A stretch of DNA of 64,000 nt from Aegilops tauschii subsp. strangulata (GCF_002575655.3 NC_053037.3:505990544-506054543), one strand, 5' to 3'. Positions 23,488-33,392 are shown, counted from the first letter of the stretch. A program made the numbers and translations. The notes: generated by a model from the sequence alone, not told the origin.

Positions 23488-25520
23488 AGTCCCCCAAGCT
23501 TAAACCTTTGCTTGTCCTCAAGAAATTCAATTGATAAACTGAAAGTGAGAAAGAAAAACTTTTACGAGCTGTTTTGCTCTTGTTTGCATAAATAAGCTTA
23601 AACAGCACCCAGGTTTTCAGCCAGCATTATAACTAACCATGTCGACAGTAACACTTAAAGATTATATTAACTCATATCAATGACATAATCAGCTAGCGAG
23701 CAATAATAAGATATCTCAAACGGCAACACGTTGTCAAAACAACCATGATATAATATGACAATAGTGGTTTCTCGCTAGCCCTTTCTCATACCGCAAAACA
23801 TAAATGCAGAGCACCTCCAAAGTTCAAGCAGCGATTAAACAATTCATGATAGAAAAGATCCAGTCATGATGAACCCACCATTAGCTATACATAATGCATA
23901 AATCATGACAGCTGTGCTCTACTCAGTTTCTGGCGCTTGTTTTAGAAGGTGGTGACACAACATAAAAGTAAATAGAAAGTCCCTTCACAAAGGGAAGCAG
24001 TGATTTGCAGAGGTGCCAGAGCTCAGTTTTTAAAACAGAGATAAATGATTATTTTGAGACATGCACCCTTCTTATTCACTTCACGACCATCAGTTATCAA
24101 CATCTTCCATGCTAAGCACGCTAGTGGCGGTTCCCAAGCGACAAAACTAAAGGTTTTGACTTCATTGGGAGTTTTTGTTTGATTATTTCAGAGACGAACT
24201 CTTTTTCATGTTTGCAGTTTGGGACTGGGCATCATATTACCGCCCATTTTCTCGTGCGACGGCGAGTGAATAAACACTCGACCTGAGAATAACCCGCTTA
24301 GCATGAAAGATATCGACCACCTCCTGTAGTTCCATGAACGATCGAGGCACACAAAAAGGATAACTTTTAGAAGTTTTTAGAGGTGGCACATGCAAATTTA
24401 CTTAGGACAGCAGGGTAATACCGTATATAGGTAGGTATGGTGGACTCATCTGGAATAACTTTGGGTTCAAGGTTTTTGATGTACAAGAAGAATTCCCACT
24501 TAGTACAGGCGAAGCCTAGCAATTAAGATTGAGAAGCGGCCAGCTAGAGAGCAACAATGATCATGACCATGCATTATGCATAAGTAACATTGGACACTAG
24601 CATGAGTAGGATATGAACACCATGAACATAAATATCATAGAGGCTATGTTGGTTTTGATTCAACTACATGTATGAAATGTGCCAAGTCAAGCCACTCGAA
24701 TATTCAGAGGAGGATACCATATCATCATACTAAATCACAATCATCTTAACACTATGTTGATATCCAAGATAAATCATTATCAACTCCCATCTACTTATGC
24801 AGGGCATGAGAAACTATAATCTCTAATTGTCATTGCAAACATGTTTAACCATAATGGGCTGAATCATGGGCACTAGGTTAAACATATTTACACAAACAGA
24901 ACAAGTCGAGTTCATACCAGTTTCTCTTTGCCACGGTCAGTTCATCGAATATCGTCATTATTGCCTTTCACTTGCACGACCGAACGATATGAAAATAATA
25001 ATAGTGCAAGAGTGCCGTGGACTAAGCTGGGATCTGCAAAGATTTTATTCAACAGGAGAAGGCAAGGTAAAATGTGCTCTTATTAGTTCAACAATTATTC
25101 ATGTGAGAGCCACTCAACATTTTCATTGTGGTCTTCTCCTCGGTACAACTCGAATAAAAGAAAAGAAATTCAGAGAAACACACGAAAATGTTTTTGGAGT
25201 TTTTTGGTTTTCTTCAACGAGCAAATAAAAGGGAAAAGCAAAGACAAGAAAAACTATTTACATGGGAAAGCTCCCAACAAGCAAAAGAAGAACAAGGAAA
25301 TCTTTTTGGATTTTCTTTTTAGTACTACTACTAAACGTGCATAGAAAGTAAATTACTACAACTAATTTTTTTTGGTTTTTCTAAAGTTTTTCAAGCACAC
25401 AAGAAGAAGGCAAGAAAATAAATCTAAGCATGGATGATACAACGAAAAAGTGTGAACACCAACAAATAGAATGATATGTAGACATAAATGTAATGTCGGT
25501 GAGAAACACGTACTCCCCCA
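23488..25520 (-). other. Gypsy 3' untranslated region
   Basis: About 2 kb of noncoding DNA between the polypurine tract and the env-position ORF. A second polypurine-like stretch, TAAGCTTGGGGGAGTACG, lies at 25511-25528. I see no coding sequence. Confidence 0.6.
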
Positions 25521-25587
25521 AGCTTAGGCTTTTGGCCTAAGTTGGTAATCAATCAGTAGCCTGGAGGGTAGTAGTCGGCGTGGTAGC

Positions 25588-26556
25588 TCACGGAGGTTCT
25601 TGGTGCGGACGTCTCGACCTGTCGTGCTGCCACCACTGCTGCGTTATGAGCTCGGGCCTCGCTCTCAAGAACAAAATATCTCCCCTTGTTGTGATAATAA
25701 AAAAGAGCAGGCGAGGCAGATATGTGTGCACAATAGATGTTTGGTCAAACATTAAATTATAAGTGAAGTTATCAACCTTTCCCTTGAGAATCTTATGCTC
25801 TTTTAAGGTGTCAAAATCTAAACACTGCGTGGGTAGGATAGGATCAAAGGGCAAAGGTAAAACATCCAGCCCTCGTGCTAAACGCGTGGCATAAATTCCA
25901 CCATAGAACCAGCCACTGTTAGCGTTATGCTGAAGTCTACATGCAACAATCACTCCAAGGTTATAATTCCTTTCACCAGTGAGAGCGGTGTGAATGAGGC
26001 TCAAGTCTGGCGCGCAAAGTATGCTACAGTCTTGCTTGCCTACTATGCATTTCCCGTTAAATAATGCAAAATACTGAATTACGGGAAAGTGAATGCTCTT
26101 TATTCTTCCTTGTCTCACTCCCCTATTTTCACTGTAACAAAGGCTAGTCAAGAAAGACTCGAACTCAGCCGTTGGTGGCTCATCAAGCGAACCCCAAATT
26201 AGAAGTTTGCAATGGTAAGCAAAATTCTCTAGTGAAATAGTAAATGTATTATCATAAAGCATAAACGACACCCTAGACTCACGTGGAAAATACTTAAATC
26301 CCTTACCAAAAGATTCAGTGAGAAGTTGGCGTTGTTCACACTTTTCTGAGAGGTAGGGACCGAGACCGGGATTGTGAACATATTGCTCAAATTCCTCCTT
26401 GATGCCCACACACCATATAATCATCGCAAGGCCATAAGCATGTTTTGGTGGTGGCATCTCGTGTGGAACTTTCACTTGGTTCAATATAAGACCGGCGAGC
26501 AGAACTGTCACTAGAAGATGCCCCCGAGGATCGTCTCCTCGAGGAACTCCTTCCAA
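25588..26556 (-). CDS. Env-position ORF of Athila-type Gypsy, function unknown
   Basis: An open frame of 322 codons lies downstream of protease, where Athila-type elements keep an extra ORF. It has no signal peptide and no strong membrane segment, so it does not look like an envelope protein. Recognisable phrases are YDNTFTISLENFAYHCKLL, GSLDEPPTAEFESFLTSLCY and ILPTQCLDFDTLKEHKIL. It is intact at this length, which is notable because pol is missing. The domain resembles the retrotransposon ORF-1 type proteins found in many plant genomes. Its role is unknown and I do not assign one. Confidence 0.55.
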   Translation of the reverse strand: MEGVPRGDDPRGHLLVTVLLAGLILNQVKVPHEMPPPKHAYGLAMIIWCVGIKEEFEQYVHNPGLGPYLSEKCEQRQLLTESFGKGFKYFPRESRVSFMLYDNTFTISLENFAYHCKLLIWGSLDEPPTAEFESFLTSLCYSENRGVRQGRIKSIHFPVIQYFALFNGKCIVGKQDCSILCAPDLSLIHTALTGERNYNLGVIVACRLQHNANSGWFYGGIYATRLARGLDVLPLPFDPILPTQCLDFDTLKEHKILKGKVDNFTYNLMFDQTSIVHTYLPRLLFFIITTRGDILFLRARPELITQQWWQHDRSRRPHQEPP

Positions 26557-26739
26557 ATAGGTTCATCGTGTCCGCTACAATTTTCTGAAAATAAAATTTT
26601 TGAGGTGACAAAAATTTGTCAACAAAACTTTATGAAATTGATAGCAACTAATCATAGGGAAACATAGAGGCCATAGCAAGCATTCAAACTACTTAGAACA
26701 CTAAGAATTGAGCATGCAATCACATCTACAGCAGCACCA

Positions 26740-27200
26740 AGAGTAGCTAATTATTCAAAGTATAAACCATCAAAACAAAAACTAATTGGACAAATGGTGG
26801 AGTCACATACGAAGCAACAATCCCCCGAAACAGTTTCGGAAACGGAGCTTCGAGCAAAGAGATCGAATACCGCGGGTTTGAACTCAAGAACACGGGAGAG
26901 TGAGCAATGGAGATTTTTTTCTGGAGGTAAGTGATGATTGGGCTAAAGAGATAAGTGAGGGGGCCCACGTGGGGACCACAACCCACCAGGGCGCGCTTGG
27001 GGGTGCAGGCGCGCCCAGGTGGGATGTGCCCACCTAGTGCACCTCCCTCGGGTATTATTTGCACCAAAAAATCATAAATATTCAGAAAAAATCATGTTCA
27101 ATTTTCAGCACATTCTAAGAACTTTTATTTTGGGGTCATTTTTTATTGCACGGGAAATTCAGAAAACAGACAAAGCATGGCATTTTATTTTATTTAACTA
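26740..27200 (-). promoter_or_regulatory. LTR-U3-like block inside the Gypsy element
   Basis: It shares order and words with U3 of the 3' LTR in the same orientation. Common items are GATTTTTTTCTGGA, the GGGCCCACGTGGGG/CCACGGGG region, paired GGCGCGC boxes, GTGGG(A/T)TGTGCCCACC and AGAACTTTTATTTT. It lies upstream of the env-position ORF and could be an internal promoter, or the scar of a recombination that removed pol. Confidence 0.45.
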
Positions 27201-27358
27201 ATAAAAACAGAGAATAAAAAGTAAGGACAGAAAGTAGTGCTTACTAAATTCATCAACTTCATACCGCTAAAAAATGATTCATTAATAAGGTTGATCAGGT
27301 CTTATTAACAACCATTTTCGATTAGCATGAAACCGAAAAACTTTCGTAAATCACTAAG

Positions 27359-27934
27359 TTACCTCAATGGGGATATGATGTCCCCAACAATAAGCATTTC
27401 ATATTTATTTTTGACAGTAGGTAGAGGTATTTGAAAACTTCCAATAGTGATTGTCGGAGATTTTTCAATAACATTAATACCATTCACTTGGAATTGTTTC
27501 TTTGGAAAGTGCACCGTATGCTCATTACCATTAATATTAAAGGTGACCTTGCTTTTATTGCAATCAATAACAGCCCATGCAGTATTCAAGAAGGGTCTAC
27601 CAAGGATAATCGACATGTTGTCGTCCTCGGGCATCTCAAGTATAACAAAGTCAGTCAAAATAGTAACATTGGCAACAACAACGGGCACATCCTCACAGAT
27701 ACCGATAGGTATGGCAGTTGATTTGTCAGCCATTTGCAAAGATATTTCAGTAGGTGTGAGTTTATTCAAGTCAAATCTTTTGTATAAAGAGAAAGGCATA
27801 ACACTAACACCAACTCCTAAATCACACAAAGCAGTTTTCACATAATTCTTTTTGATGGAGCAAGGTATAGTTGGTATTCCCGGATCTCCAAGTTTTTTAG
27901 GCACTCCATCTTTAAAAGTATAATTAGCAAGCAT
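27359..27934 (-). CDS. Gypsy retropepsin-like protease domain
   Basis: This open frame carries CDLGVGVSVMPFSLYKRF, where Athila-type aspartic proteases have a DLG active-site triad in place of DTG or DSG. DNMSIILGRPFLNTAWAVID follows as the second conserved block, and NGNEHTVHFP later. It is part of the gag-pol polyprotein, not a separate gene. The frame upstream (27945-28419) continues the linker with MPPYAKYMKDIITNK. The reading frame stops after SPLR at 27359 with no reverse transcriptase. Confidence 0.8.
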   Translation of the reverse strand: MLANYTFKDGVPKKLGDPGIPTIPCSIKKNYVKTALCDLGVGVSVMPFSLYKRFDLNKLTPTEISLQMADKSTAIPIGICEDVPVVVANVTILTDFVILEMPEDDNMSIILGRPFLNTAWAVIDCNKSKVTFNINGNEHTVHFPKKQFQVNGINVIEKSPTITIGSFQIPLPTVKNKYEMLIVGDIISPLR

Positions 27935-27944
27935 AGTGGAGATT

Positions 27945-28419
27945 TCAGCTTCCGGTATTGTTTCTCTTATTTGTGATGATGTCTTTCATATACTTTGCAT
28001 AAGGAGGCATTTTCAAGATATCAGTCAAGCGGGTACGCAAAAAGACTGGCCTCAGCATTTCAGCAAAGCGTTCAAATTCTTCATCATCGTTCTTTTTAGT
28101 TGACTTGGGTGGAAAAGGCATAGGTTTTTGAACCCACGGTTCTGTTTCTTTACTGTGTTTTCTAGCAATAAAATCTCTTTTATCATACCTTTTATTTTCT
28201 AGGTTGTGGGTTATCAAGATCAACAGGTGGTTCTATCTCAACATCCTTATCTAGTTCTTTTTCATTATTTGGTTGAGTGTCTTCATGAACCTCATCATTA
28301 TCTTTTTCATTATCACTAGGTGAGTGTTCATTACCAAATTGAGTTTCAGCATCAGAGATAGAGGTTTCATTTTCATTATCAGGAGGTTTCTCTATTTCAG
28401 GTTCACTAGAAGTGTGCAA
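27945..28419 (-). pseudogene. Gypsy gag-protease linker, frame broken
   Basis: Two overlapping frames cover an acidic, Asn/Glu-rich linker (DNEKDNDEVHEDTQPNNEK) and the conserved segment RDFIARKHSKETEPWVQ to LKMPPYAKYMKDI. A frameshift lies near 28200. A poly-Lys stretch coded by CTTTTTCTTTTTCTTT lies at 28431-28452. Confidence 0.7.
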
Positions 28420-28915
28420 AGTCCTATCATTTTTCTTTTTCTTTTTCTTTCTAGAAGGACTAGGTGCACTAGTGTTATTTCTTTATGAATCCTGTTCAAT
28501 TCTTTTTGGGTGTCCCTCAGGATAAAGTAGTTCCTGAGTCATTTTACCTCCTCTAGTTGCAACTCTAACAGCAAAGTCATGCATATTATGATTCATTTTA
28601 TCAAGCAATTCTCTTTGTGATTTAGCAACTTGTTCTAACTGAGTTTGAACCATAGAAGCATGTTTTCCAACACCTCTAACATCATTTTAAATTCTAAATA
28701 ACAAGTCACTCAAGCAAGCAATCATATCAGAATTATATTTCAATTGTTTCATAACATTTGCATTGAAGTGATCTTATTTTCTAATATAGTTTTCAAACTC
28801 ATAAAGGCATTGACTAGGATGCATATTGTGAGGATTATCATTTTCACTGAACTTCATAAGAGAATTTACCTCTACCACCTTAGGCAGTGGTGGTGTATTA
28901 AGCCCATGTATTTCT
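28420..28915 (-). other. Gypsy gag C-terminal region, decayed
   Basis: Low-complexity, stop-containing continuation of gag between the open gag frame and the linker. Traces are readable on the minus strand, but there is no continuous frame. Confidence 0.5.
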
Positions 28916-29815
28916 TCAATAAGGTAAATTTTTAACATCCTCAGCTTTAATACCTTTTTCCTTCATAGATTTCTTTGCCTCTTGCATATCTTCAGGACTG
29001 AGATATATACCCCTCTTCTTTGGAGTGGGTTTAGACAGTGGTTCGGGAAGAGTCCAATCATCATAATTTCTCAATATGTTATTCAATAATTCTTCAGCTT
29101 GAGCAATAGTTCGTTCCCTGAGAACACAACCAACACAACTATCTAGGAAGTCCCTAGAAGCATCAGTTAGTCCATTATAGAAGATATCAAGTATTTCATT
29201 TTTCTTAAGAGGATGATCAGGCAAAGCATTAAGTAACTGGCAAAGCCTCCCCCAAGCTTGTGGGAGACTCTCTTCTTTAGTTTGCACAAACTTAAATATT
29301 TTCTGTAAGGCAGCTTGTTTCTTATGAGCAGGAAAATATTTTTCAAAAAAGTAGTAAATCATATCCTGGGGACTACGCACACAACCAGGAGCAAGAGTAT
29401 TGTACCAAGCTTTAGCATCACCCTTTAATGAGAAAGGAAATAATTTGAGAATAAAGTAGTAGCGAGTTTTCTCATCATGAGTAAAAAGGGTGGCTATATC
29501 ATTCAACTTAGTAAGATGTGCCACAACAGTTTTAGTTTCATAACCATGGAAAGGATCAGATTCAACCAAAGTAATCAACTCTGGGTCGACAGAGAATTCA
29601 TAATCCTTATCATCAATAAATATAGGTGAAGTACCAAACTTAGGATCACATTTCATTCTAGCATTCAGATATTTTTCTTTATACTTGCATAGTAATTTCT
29701 CTAGATCATCTCTATCCTTACAAGCAAGAATATCTCTAGTTGCCTCCTCATTCATAACATAACCTTCTGGCACCTTAGGCAATTGATATCTAGGAAGGCT
29801 AGTAATTTCTCTGGA
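28916..29815 (-). pseudogene. Gypsy gag, N-terminus missing
   Basis: The gag domain is recognised by DEKTRYYFILKLFPFSLKG, DAKAWYNTLAPG, YYFFEKYFPAHKKQAALQKI and LPQAWGRLCQLLNALPDHP. The open frame formally starts at 29839, but its first residues are CACTA-derived. True gag sequence begins near TSLPRYQLPKVPEGYV. In life the product would build the virus-like particle. Confidence 0.75.
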
Positions 29816-30432
29816 TGTCCCTTTGCTGGCTTTTTCCATTCTTGAATGGAGATCTGGATTTTGTCCCTAACAATAACTCCGCATTGGCGAATGAACTTGC
29901 TCGCATTCTTCTTAGGTTTGCGCGGTTCGCCATTAGGTTTGATGGCATCGATGTTGTACTTTACGCCATCCTTCAACTTTTTGGCCGGGCCTCGAACTGA
30001 CCTACTGCTTGTAGAAGATTTGCACGATACGGAGGGCTGAAAGAAGAAAGATTGATTCATTAATATATATATACAAATCAATTAAAACATGTGATGGTCA
30101 CCAGATGCCTGCTTATATAAATATACCTCGCCGGTCTTTGTTATTTCAAGAACAACATTTCCTTTGTCATCATATTTCTCGACTTCATATATTCGTTTGT
30201 CTTCATCAAATATCATACCCTCACCGGTAGGGTTCAGATATTGTGAGTCGTCATCTTCTTCAAACTCATCTGGGCGAGGGGAGCATATGATGTCGAACAG
30301 GGCCTCCTCTCCTTCTCTGCCGGTATTGTCCATAGCTTTTATTTAACTAATCCAGAAGAAACATAAAACAATTTAGTATTCAAATTAGAATGCATGCATG
30401 CAATCAATAAGGAAAAACTGAATCATAGTACA

Positions 30433-30600
30433 TAATATGTATCTCGAATAATCCAGATAATTAATATGCATCATCGAATATAATCTCGAATACATCGTCT
30501 CGAATATTATCGAATAATATAATCTCGAATACATCGTCTCGAATATTATCTTGAATACATCACTAGCTAATACAGATCGAATACTATTGAATAATCTAGT
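30433..30600. repeat. Tandem CTCGAATA-rich repeat in CACTA intron
   Basis: Repeats of ATAATCTCGAATACATCGTC and CGAATATTATC units, about 38 bp apart, lie in the intron between the first exon (ending at 30610) and the ATG exon at 30333. Confidence 0.75.
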
Positions 30601-31045
30601 TCACTCACGGTGGACACCCAAAGAGAAGGAACCATCACATGATCATAGCTCCGATGAGATCCCTGAAGAACCGGCCAGGTATTGGAGAACTTGACGTCCA
30701 ACGCAACCATGTAGCGACGGACGTGCTCGTCCTCCTCCCTGACACGGTGACATACCACCTCCGCGGGGGACGCTAGCCTCCGCACCGAATGTGGCCCACG
30801 CGTCCGCCACCAAAGAAGCTCCGGGTCGACGGCGGGACCCGGGTTCCTCACCAAGATGCGCTCCCGTGAAGGTAGCACCTCACAGTGCCAGCCCGGCGGA
30901 TCCCAGTCCCGGACATGGCGCCTCTGAAGCAGGACGTTGTCGCGAATGGGTCGACGACAAGGATGCGGGCCGGGCATCGTTGACGTCGAGAACAAATTCT
31001 ATGCAAATGTAACTTTTTTAAATGCTTGGGTTGTGATTTCTTAAT

Positions 31046-31587
31046 ATACGAGGAACCTTCAGTCCCTGGCTAGGAATAGGATTTAGAATCATAACGGATT
31101 CTCTTAACCTTTAAGGGATTTAGAAAAATGGCGCCATTCTGGATGTGCAGAAAATGGTCCATATTTTTCATGATCTCATCTACCCTTCTATATGTCACGT
31201 TGTCTAGTGTCAAAAGATTCAAGAAAATCATGGCTTCATCATTAGCCGGAAGTAACAGGCGCATGATGGTACAAAGCTCTTCAAATTATTTTGGAACGGA
31301 GTCCCGGATAGGATAATTAGCTTTTTGGTACGAAGTTCGGCAAGAGCCTTCCGAATATCGCTATTTGGAAGGGCTTTGCTGAACTTCGTACAAAAAAGTG
31401 AATTATCCTATCCGGAATATTTGGAAGGGCTTTGCTGAACTTCGTACGAAAAAGCGAATTGTCCTATCAGGAACTCCGGTCCAAAACAACTTTGGAGAGC
31501 TTCATACCATCATGCGCCTGATACTTCCGGATAATGATGAAGCCATGGATTTCTTCAATACTTTGACAGACAACGTGACATATAGAA

Positions 31588-31590
<3 letters not shown>
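31046..31590. repeat. Inverted repeat of a captured SNF2 helicase gene fragment
   Basis: The left arm (31046-31358, minus strand) and right arm (31363-31590, plus strand) code for the same SNF2 segment. The left arm gives AELRTKK, SGTPFQNN and, after a 1-base shift, TIMRLLLPANDEAM. The right arm gives ELRTKKRIVLSGTPVQNNF, then HTIMRLILPDNDEAMDFF. SGTPxQNN is SNF2 helicase motif III. The arms are about 85% alike by eye, with a loop of only about 4 bases. The right arm starts with a 52-bp direct duplication (31362 and 31415). The context is the leader of the CACTA second gene. The later segment LVHIPNGGILDKSLIKGLRES suggests the CLASSY/DRD1 branch, but that is tentative. Confidence 0.75.
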
Positions 31591-31652
<62 letters not shown>

Positions 31653-31845
31653 TTGCATATTTTAATGTTGTATTTGCAATTAATTAGTATATGTATGTAT
31701 AGTACAATATATTCTCTTAGTCCTTTAATAAGGGATTATATGAGATCAGAAAAAAAAAAGGATCAACTTGTGCACATCCCTAATGGGGGCATTCTTGATA
31801 AATCCCTTATTAAAGGACTAAGAGAATCTATTGTACTATACATAC
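31398..31845 (+). pseudogene. SNF2-family helicase fragment, plus-strand copy, interrupted
   Basis: The exon-like segment 31413-31590 covers helicase motif III (SGTPVQNN) to DNVTYRR. The homologous left arm continues directly with VDEIMKNMDHFLHIQNG. Here the sequence is interrupted by a TA run and one arm of the 88-bp hairpin (31591-31737), and resumes at 31740 with KKDQLVHIPNGGILDKSLIKGLRES. The piece is about 80 codons of a protein that normally exceeds 1000 residues. No introns or flanks of the parental gene are evident, so the donor copy cannot be placed. Confidence 0.65.
31591..31650. repeat. (TA)n microsatellite
   Basis: About 30 TA units between the SNF2 right arm and the 88-bp hairpin. 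Confidence 0.95.
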
Positions 31846-31888
31846 ATATACTAATTAATTGCAAATACAACATTAAAATATGCAACTT
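31650..31888. repeat. Near-perfect 88-bp hairpin, 63-bp loop
   Basis: Arms at 31650-31737 and 31801-31888 match at 87 of 88 positions as counted by eye, the one difference being in CAATA(T/G)ATTC. The loop holds SNF2-derived coding sequence (GTGCACATCCCTAATGG), and the first 35 bases of the right arm (AATCCCTTATTAAAGGAC...) are also SNF2-derived. So the left arm is an inverted duplicate of local DNA, not a separate element. A transcript from either strand would fold into a pre-miRNA-like stem. Confidence 0.85.
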
Positions 31889-32390
31889 TTGCAAATACTA
31901 TTTGCTATACATTGGATCAAATGTCAAAAAAATTAGTTACATTGGATGTCAAAATTCAAACCTCCTCTCAAATGTACATCTATGTCATTCTTGCATCTAT
32001 GTCAAAATCCAAACTTTGACATATGATCAAATGTTGCATATTTGATCATATTTCACTAGATCAAAATTTGACATATGATCAAATGTTGCATATGTCAAAA
32101 TTCAAACTTTGACATATGTCAAAATTCTTGCATCTAGTTACATTGGATCAAATGTTGCATCGTGAAATATGCAACATTCAAACTTTTTTCAATATACATC
32201 TAATCATCTAGTGAAAAAATGTCAAAATTCATCTAATTAACATTTATATATCTAAAATTCATCTAACATTTCTATAACTAAAAGTATAAAAAACTAAAAA
32301 AACATTCATATAACATTTATATATCTAATTCATCTAACATTTCTATAACTAAAATTATAAAAAACTAAAAAACAGAAAATAAGAAAATGT
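31889..32390. repeat. AT-rich cluster of TTTGACATATGATCAAATG words
   Basis: The phrase TTTGACATATGATCAAATG recurs with GTTGCATAT (32014 and 32066), along with further CAAATGTTGCAT and GTCAAAATTCAAAC copies. From 32230 there are repeated CATCTAACATTTCTATAACT words. There is no coding sequence. It looks like degenerate local amplification. Confidence 0.6.
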
Positions 32391-32660
32391 GTGTGCGTGT
32401 GTGCGTGTGTGTGTGCGGGCGCGATTGATGGGAGGGCGGCCATGGCGGCAGGGGCTCACAGCGGGGTGACGGCCGGCGAGTCGTCAGCGATGGCGACTGC
32501 GACGGCGATGGCGCACGAGCTCGAGGAGGGGGCGGTGCGACGGGGACGGCGTCGGGGCAGGCGGTGCATCGGGGGTGGCGGCGATCTCCTCTGTTTGTGG
32601 TCGAAGAGACAAAGAAGCAGAGGGAAACTGAAAAAATTTCAAGTGGTGTATATATATGCG
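32391..32660 (-). other. GC-rich leader of CACTA second gene
   Basis: A GT/GC-rich segment that, read on the minus strand, follows the subterminal-repeat block. It has the same place and make-up as the leader at 40210-40345, upstream of the small gene and transposase. I see no coding sequence. Confidence 0.45.
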
Positions 32661-32870
32661 GAGGCCTTTAGTCCCGGTTGGAGCCACCAACCTGGACTAA
32701 AGGTCAATTTTGGCCAGGCCAAGCGGCGGGAAGCCAGGCCTTTAGTCCCAGTTGGTGGCTCCAACCACGACTAAAGGGGAGCCTTTAGTCGCGGTTGGAG
32801 CCACCAACCGGGACTAAAGGTGGTGCGCTGCCAGGCGAGGGCGCGGTGGATGTTTAGTCCCATCTCGCTA
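32661..32870. promoter_or_regulatory. Internal CACTA subterminal repeats upstream of second gene
   Basis: Five or more units of CCTTTAGTCCCGGTTGG and its inverse (GGTGGCTCCAACC) lie here, the same repeats as at the element ends. No CACTA terminus is visible. It is the counterpart of 4920-5052 in the first CACTA copy and is a candidate promoter module for the second gene. Confidence 0.6.
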
Positions 32871-33392
32871 GTTGAGGAGCGCCAGGACCTGCTTATAAGC
32901 CCCGGCGAGGGCACTGCATTGAGCTCCTGTCAAATGCAGGCCTTCTCGGCCTACCTCTCCTGCTCTGCCCTGATGGGACTACTGGGCTTTGCGGGCCTGC
33001 ATCCTGGCCCAAGGCGGGTTGGGTTTCTAGTCGTATGCAGGCCGCTGTGGCCCAGTAGGCGGGCTTTTTTAATTTATTTATTTTTCTTTTTTTGTTTTCT
33101 GCTTTATTTAATTTCTTTTATTTCTGAGTTGTTTTCTGCTTTATTTAGAGTTTCTTTCTGAATCTTTTTTGCTTTAGGTAAAAAAGTTATAAACTTTCTA
33201 TTAGTGCCAGTAGTTTTCAAATTTGGATAGTATAAATTTGAATTATTTGAATTTTGTGTGAATCACTAGTTTGTGAATAACTTTACTTTAAAAATAGATT
33301 TTTCAGTGATTCTTTTTTCCGCTATTTAATATTAGTGTGTTTTATCATTATATTCAATTTGGTATTTCTTAGGTTATTGAAAAAATAAAATA

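Larger units (their letters stand above)
22079..29815 (-). mobile_element. Athila-type Gypsy retrotransposon (Fatima/Sabrina-like), 5' end lost
   Basis: The order on the minus strand is gag, protease, an ORF in env position, polypurine tract and 3' LTR. Reverse transcriptase, RNase H and integrase are absent, as is the 5' LTR. The left border is the LTR end at 22079. The right border is a non-canonical junction near 29815, inside gag on one side and the CACTA second gene on the other. No matching target duplication can be trusted. The family name is tentative. Confidence 0.75.
19344..30977 (-). pseudogene. CACTA second gene with Ulp1-like (C48) domain, split by Gypsy
   Basis: The first exon at 30610-30977 (RDWDPPGWHCEVLPS, LLWWRTRGPHSVRR) ends at a GTGAGT donor. 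An ATG at 30333 opens an acidic exon (SPRPDEFEEDDDSQYLNP), and the next exon has RSVRGPAKKLKDGVKYN. The frame stops near 29815, where Gypsy sequence begins. It resumes at 22078 with NADYRSRARQKQRDEKKRK, then a proline-rich exon (21150-21500), then the peptidase-like exons. These include VQVLDPLLKDVNDYTIVRG near 19990, DLCAYYVCENI near 19600 with Cys kept, and a last exon ending HVIDPKEEYY at 19344. Lesions are a TAG at 21904, a frameshift near 20870, and loss of roughly 250 codons at the Gypsy junction. Confidence 0.75.

Noticed and set aside
29837..29841. CATTC at the right Gypsy junction matching CATTC before the LTR at 22074-22078, as a target duplication
   Set aside because: CACTA coding sequence appears to continue past it (EWKKPAKG), and the right side has no LTR. 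A 5-base match within a short search space is plausible by chance.
32391..32774. 127-codon plus-strand frame starting in a CA/GT repeat
   Set aside because: It runs through the leader and subterminal repeats of the CACTA element, in the opposite sense to its genes.
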